From contig JAUCEF010000011.1 of the NCBI GenBank assembly GCA_033558025.1, positions 558,001 to 622,000 of the forward strand: a stretch of 64,000 nucleotides of DNA, given 5' to 3'. Below are positions 58,249 through 64,000 of the stretch, in pieces (position 1 is the stretch's first letter; the number at the start of each line of letters is the position of its first letter). Made by a program: the position numbers and the translations under genes. A model generated the notes under the pieces. The model saw nothing but the letters and a program-made list of their open reading frames with translations, made no database searches and was not told where the DNA came from. The DNA comes from Phytophthora sp. 'mugwort' (taxonomy: Eukaryota > Oomycota > Peronosporomycetes > Peronosporales > Peronosporaceae).

Positions 58249-58493
58249 GCCTGCAGCCCATTTATCTGTCCTCTAGCAATTGACTGTAGTACCAGTCGTT
58301 GCTGGTTAATGAATGGAGACAGTCATCGTACTTTCCACCTTTGTCGTTAGTTACATGTTGCTCCCCAATTTAGTGTTGCGATCCAAAGAATGTGAAGCGA
58401 CGGCGACCCCCACGAGGATCCGTTAGTTGCCAAGTAGAGTACAAGAACCACAAACTCCAGTTTCCTCCTACGTCTTGAAGCTTCGTCGCAGCG
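58249..58493. other. Intergenic between OTC and dynein genes
   Basis: 245 bp without a gene. A sense-strand CCAAT at 58365-58369 lies about 126 bp before the dynein start. Confidence 0.5.
58365..58369 (+). promoter_or_regulatory. CCAAT box upstream of dynein gene
   Basis: Sense-strand CCAAT in the short OTC-dynein spacer. Confidence 0.35.
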
Positions 58494-61400
58494 ATGGGAG
58501 GCGAAGACGGCGCCAGGAACGAGGTGAACCCGCTCAAGTACATTGAGCAGCGAGTCGCCTCGTCCTTCCCGCAACTGGTTGGCCCCAAGTTCACCCTCAA
58601 ATATGCAACGGAACCGAATGAGTACGTTTGGAGACGAACGACTGGTCTCACTCAATACAATGGATCTAATTCACTGCTCTTTTGATATTATTTTTATTGT
58701 TTTGTGCCCTTTTTCAGAACCTGCGTTAAAGAATTCCTTGAGAACGAAGATGTGACGATGCTCGCCTTTTCTGGAGACAATGTCATTGCGTCTATCAAGA
58801 TGCCTGGTTCTCTACCTCGAGGCAAGACAGTGTGCTTTACCAAGTTTTACAAGACAATCATCACGTCCAAGAATGTCCTTACTGACATTATGGTGAATGA
58901 AGTCACCTCAAATAGTGTCGAGTACCTCGAGCGGATGGTGGCTGAGGTTTATTTGCCATTATTCTCCAATGTTGCCAATCAAGAAGGATGGGGTGAAGTT
59001 GCGTCTAAGGAGGTAGTGGACAAGTTTCACTCATATATGGCATCTGTATCGATCATTAGCGGTGCCACTAAGGGCGAAACGTGTCTCCCACTGCCTCCAA
59101 TCGACGGAAATGCTACCAATTTGAGCAATAAAGTGTCGCTACTCGAAGGATCCATCGTCATTTGGACCAAACAGATCAAAAATGTACTCAAACAAGACCC
59201 CGAGGACCTCCTAAAACAAGGACTTCATCCCACTCCTGACGCTGAGATTGACTTTTGGAAGCTTAAAGCTGCCAATTTGAACTCCATCTTCGACCAACTT
59301 CAGTCAAAAAAAGTGCGTAAGATCCTCACGGCCTTGGATCGGTCCAAAAGTACCTATTGCACGACATTTGCTCGACTATGCAAAGAAGTTTTTACCGCAC
59401 GCATCGAAGCCAATGACAATATGAAATATCTCCGTACACTTGAAGAGTGGTTCATTCGACTCAACAATGACGAAGATTTTCCAGCTTTGACAGAGCTCTT
59501 TAAGCCGATGCTCCACATTATTCTCTTGATCTGGAAAAACTCCAAGCACTACAACACGCCAGCTCGTCTCGTGGTCCTCATGCGAGAGATTTGCAACTCT
59601 CTGATCAACCAGGCGCGCAAATACCTCAGCGGGGAGCTCATTTTCGCTCTTATTGATCAAGATGAGGCTGGGCAAGCTGTCGAGCAGCTCAAGACGACGC
59701 TACAAGTGTGCTCGGCGTTCAAGAGCACCTACTTTGACTATAAAGCGACTGCTAATGCCGAATGTCCGTCCAATCCGTGGCGTATCCAGGGCAATGCTCT
59801 CTTTGTTCGACTTGATAGTTTCCTAGAGCGCTGCCACGACATCCTCGACCTTACGCAAACCATTGTCCAATTCAGTAAACTATCAAGGATTGAAGTGGGT
59901 GGCACTAAGGGCAAAACCTTGACACTGAGTGTTCAACAGATCCATGCAGACTTCACAGAAGCTGTCAACACGTTCAAGGGCGTGTCACTCGACATTATGG
60001 ACGTGGGTGCGTCCAAATTTGACGATAATTTCTATGACTTTCGCTGCAAAATCAAGGAACTGGAGCGTCGACTCGGTTCCGTGTTGACTCAGGGCTTTGA
60101 CGACTGCTCCACCATCTTTGGCCGCTTTAAGCTGCTGGACTCGTTCGAGGGGCTTCTCAATCGTCCAATTATCCAGGACGAACTCGAGAAAAAGCACGTG
60201 GCACTCGTGCAAAGCTACGGCCACGACTTGAAGCTCGTCCAGGAGCTCTTTTTGCACTGTCGTGACGCTCCTCCTATTAGTTGGAACCTGCCACCAGTAG
60301 CTGGTGCACTCACGTGGTGTCGTGGCCTTGTGGAGCGTATCGAGCATCCGATGAAGAAACTGCGTGAATTAAACCAAAATGTGATGGAACGTGAAGAAGC
60401 TAAAGAAGTCTACAAAGTCTATGGCACTATCATGGCTTCATTACAAGAATACGAGAACCAAAAGGTGGAGGAATGGAGTCGCGATGTGGAAGCATCTTCC
60501 CAGGCGAAACTCAAGCTGCCACTGTTGCTACGTCACCCACAGACGCGTTGTCTTCGTGTTAACTTCGACCCAGCACTCGAGAAATTGCTGCGTGAGATTA
60601 AATATTTGAGACTCTTGACCATTGAAGTGCCTCCGTCTGCGTTGCAGATCTCAGCGAAAGAAGAGACGTTCCGTAAGTACCGGGGCGAGCTCATGTACAT
60701 TGTGGAGCCCTATAACGCTATGATTGAAGGCATTCATCCACTGGAAGAGCCTTTGGTACGTCGACATATTCAGAGCATTGACGCCTGTGCTGGACGAGGC
60801 ATTGAAGAGCTCAATTGGAAGAGTTCAGGCATCGACATGTTCATTGACGAGTGTCGCAAAGCTGTGGAAGGAGCGAACGAGATCGTGACGAACCTCAAGG
60901 ACAATCTCAATACCATTCAAGACACACTCAGTGCGTGGAATGTGCCGCTATTGGAACGCCAAGCGAAACCTGTGGCAGTGAGTGAACATGAGCGACAACA
61001 TAAGAGTTATATCGTACAACGGACACTCAAGATTCGAGAAGGTGCAGCAGAAATCCATCGTCGTTTAAAACAATCCAACACGGGCATCGTCGGTGTCAAC
61101 AGTGCGCAATGGAAAGCTTACGTTGACTATGTGAATAACATTGTTGTGAATGGCGTTGCACGAATCATTTGTTCGTCACTCGAGTTTCTAGCCAAACAAT
61201 TGGATCCAATGGGAGGCAAAGACGGTGGAGCAGAGCGTGAAGCTCCAGGAGCCAAGTCCATGAAAGACCATCAGAATCGTCTCCCAATGCTCGAGATTAA
61301 GCTCGACCTCATTGCGAACCGAGTGCAATTTAATCCAAACATTGGGGAAAATCACGGTAAAGGACTGAGTGACACGATTCAAATGTGGATCAACTCGTTC

Positions 61401-64000
61401 TTTAACGTGGCGACGGCCGTCAAGCGACTGGATTCGGACGGAGGTGGTTCGTATCTTAAGGAAATGCACTCGGATATGACAATCTCTATGATTCTCGCGA
61501 CAATTAGTGAATATCAAGAAGAGAACGAGGCTATGCTCGTAGCATTCAAGCGAAAATACGACGGCTATAGCTACCTTTGGGACTCGGACATGAGTGTCCA
61601 CTTCCAGACATTTCTAGTCACGGCCACTGTGCCTGGAGCTAATGGGGGTGCAGATATGTTGGCACTAGACAAATTTAACGCCGAGATCACAAAGTACGAG
61701 CAAGTAGCGAGCGAGATTGAGAATCTCACGACGCCGACGGACATTGGCTGGCTGCGTGTCAACTCCCAACCCATCAAGACGGCGATGCTCACGTGGGTGA
61801 GCAAGTGGATTTACCAGTACACGACGTATCTTCATCAACATGTTGTGAAGAAACTATCAGGATTACATGAGTTTATGGAGACTGTGATCAAAGGGTTAGA
61901 AGAACAAGTCGCGGACAAGAACAAGGACGCATTGAAGCGAGTCATGACGCATATTCGAGATGTTCGCAAGCAAATGGACGCGACCAATGAACTCTTTGAT
62001 CCTTTGCGAGAAACAGTTCATTTGCTTAAACTACACGGTATTAACGTCGAGGACACGAAGATTGGAGACCACGCTGTGCAAGACTATCTGGAAGCCGCTC
62101 CGATGCAGTGGGAAGCCATAGTGAACAAGACATTCAAAAAAAAGGAAGAGATTATGCCACTACAAATGGCTGAGGTTGAGTCTATCAAGGAGGAACTCGA
62201 GTCTTTTTTCCTCGACATGCGCAAGTTCCGTAATGAATTCCGTACGACAGCACCGTTCAGTTTCCAAGGCTCTCCCAAGGATGCGTACACACAGATGAAT
62301 CATTTTGCGTCTGCGTTGCACAAGAAGATGCAACAAGCTCGAGAATTTAACGAACTCGAAGAGTTATTTGAGCTTCAAGTGTCCAAATATCAAGAAACAA
62401 CCGATACTTTGTATGAATTACAGCAATTGAAAAAGTGCTGGGATCTCAAGGATCTCGTGCTTGCCACGTTTGAAGACTGGAAGAGCACGCTTTGGAGTAG
62501 TATCCAGACGGATACGTTTGAGGCATATACACGTGCGTTTATGAAGCAACTCAAGATGGAGGCAACAGAGCACCAGCTCATTAAAGGGTGGCAAGTGTAT
62601 AAAGACACAGAACAACTCGTGAAGAATATGGCGACGGTCTTGCCGTTGATTAATGATTTACACTCAGAAGCGATGCAAGATCGTCACTGGAAGGCGCTTT
62701 CGACCATTTGCCACGTTAAAGCAATTGAGCCAAAAGACCCCAAATTCTGTCTCGCAGATCTGATAAAACTCAATCTTCACTTACATGTCGACGACGTTGG
62801 GGAGATCGTTGAGACTGCCAACAAAGAGCAAAAGATCGAAAAGAAACTCAAAATGATTGAGGAATTGTGGCAGCGACTGACGCTCGAGTACGTGCCACAT
62901 AAAGATTCCGGCACATTTGTCGTAAAACCTTCGGAAGAAGTGGTCGAGTCGCTTGAAAGTAACCAACTTGAGCTGCAGACGATGATTGGCATGGGCAAAT
63001 TCGTTGAGTTTTTCAAGGACCGCGTCTTGACGTCTCAAAAGACACTCGGCCACGTAGAAGAAGTCTTGAAAGAATGGGTCTCTGTCTCGAAGCAATGGGC
63101 TTCACTTGAGAGTATCTTTTTGAGTTCACCCGATATCCGCAACCAGCTGCCCGACGACACGCGAACGTTTGAGTCTATTGACTCGAACTTCAAGGATCTC
63201 ATGAAGAATGCCGTGATGGAACCTAACGTGGTCTTGGCTTGTTCCGTAGATAACCGACTCGAGTCACTCAAGGACATGACGGCTATGCTTGAAAAATGTC
63301 AGAAATCACTCAACGAATATCTCGACAAGAAGAAGAAAATCTTCCCTCGTTTCTACTTCGTGTCGAATGTAGCACTGCTCGAGATTCTGTCCAATGGCAA
63401 CAATCCCAAGCGGATCATGCCATTTCTCGGTGATTGCTACGATTCGCTCTGTAATCTCGTGTTTCAAGACGACTCGCCTAATACAGCACATACTATGGTG
63501 GCTAAAGACGGTGAGACCGTTGAATTCCCTAAAATTTTCATCATGGCTGGAGCAGTGGAAAGCTGGCTCAATGAACTGACTGAAGCCATGCGGTTCTGTC
63601 TCCGGAAGGAGATGCACGACTCGATTGAAACTGCAGCCAACTGGGACGTCGAAAAGCCTCGTCATCAATGGCTTTTTGATTATCCAGCTCAGATTGTACT
63701 CAATTCTACACAAATTTATTGGACGGAGGAGACCGAAATGGCATTGGAAGAGTTTGAGAATGGACAGGAAGATTCAGTGAAGCGATACTTGACAGTGTGT
63801 AATCAACGTCTTGAACAACTCATTAACTTGGTGCTGGGCAACCTCTCGAGTCCCGATAGGTGCAAAATTATCGCTCTTATCACTCTGGATGTTCACTCAC
63901 GTGATGTGGTAAAAAAACTCGTGGATGAAAAGGTTGAAGGTCCACTTAGTTTCATGTGGCAGCAACAGCTTCGATTCATTTGGCGACAAGAGAATTATGA
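58494..64000 (+). CDS. Axonemal dynein heavy chain, N-terminal part (continues past window)
   Basis: Exon 1 58494-58621, a 96-bp GT...AG intron, then exon 2 from 58718 open to the window end: about 1,803 residues of a protein normally over 4,000. Features: N-terminal tail with VEYLERMVAEVYLPLFSN near residue 110, a long stem region typical of DHC_N1 (about 190-780), helical stretches, then the linker region (DHC_N2, about 1300-1710) with LELQTMIGMGKFVEFF, KIFPRFYFVSNVALLEIL and HWLFDYPAQIVL-like stretches. The first AAA+ P-loop is not reached. The motif style is of outer-arm flagellar chains, but inner versus outer arm cannot be settled by eye. The frame was checked at several points (59,001; 60,001; 62,001; 63,961) with no shift. 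It implies a flagellated zoospore stage. Confidence 0.92.

Overview
The window looks like part of an oomycete genome, most likely Phytophthora-like. This is inferred from three things: GC-rich exons with short introns (about 38 to 96 bp), an axonemal-type dynein heavy chain (a flagellated lineage), and large nests of Ty1/copia retrotransposons beside a compact gene block. No search was run, so the species is not known.

Positions 1 to about 49,750 are almost entirely Ty1/copia LTR retrotransposons, nested, tandemly joined and recombined on both strands. Two families are present. Family A has three LTR subtypes: A1 (about 355 bp), A2 (343-344 bp) and A3 (357 bp). Family B has LTRs of about 354 bp and a different gag-pol. 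Three family A copies are full length with an uninterrupted gag-pol of about 1,346 codons: 225-4984, 26773-31511 and 41029-45766. The last has LTRs that look identical and a clean 5-bp target-site duplication, so it is the youngest. The order is: P1 fragment (+) carrying E1 (-); P2 (+); a gag stub; A3 element P3 (+); a fragment of E5 (-); family B element (-); P4 (+); E6 (-); a permuted pair of P5 halves (+); E7 (-), then two further tandem units U2 and U3 (-) that share LTRs and each contain the same solo LTR; family B fragment B' (-) split by E4 (-); then a scrambled border of P6, P7 and an inverted B fragment (+).

From about 49,750 to the end the DNA is a gene block: a two-exon BolA-like 2 gene (+); a three-exon kinesin motor gene (-), convergent with BolA; a divergent intergenic region with four CACGTG palindromes; a two-exon acyl-CoA Delta9-type desaturase (+); a mitochondrial ornithine carbamoyltransferase whose single intron is in frame (+); and the 5' part of an axonemal dynein heavy chain (+) that runs off the window. 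Kinesin and dynein are microtubule motors, while the other three belong to Fe-S/iron biology, lipid desaturation and arginine/urea-cycle metabolism; nothing suggests they form one pathway.

No tRNA, rRNA, CRISPR array or effector-type gene was recognised. All intron and element boundaries were read by eye from the sequence. I see no new defence or biosynthetic system. The most unusual content is the retrotransposon architecture: LTR-sharing tandem units, a duplicated solo LTR, repeated use of nearly the same insertion sites, and a gag start codon inside the tRNA primer-binding site.
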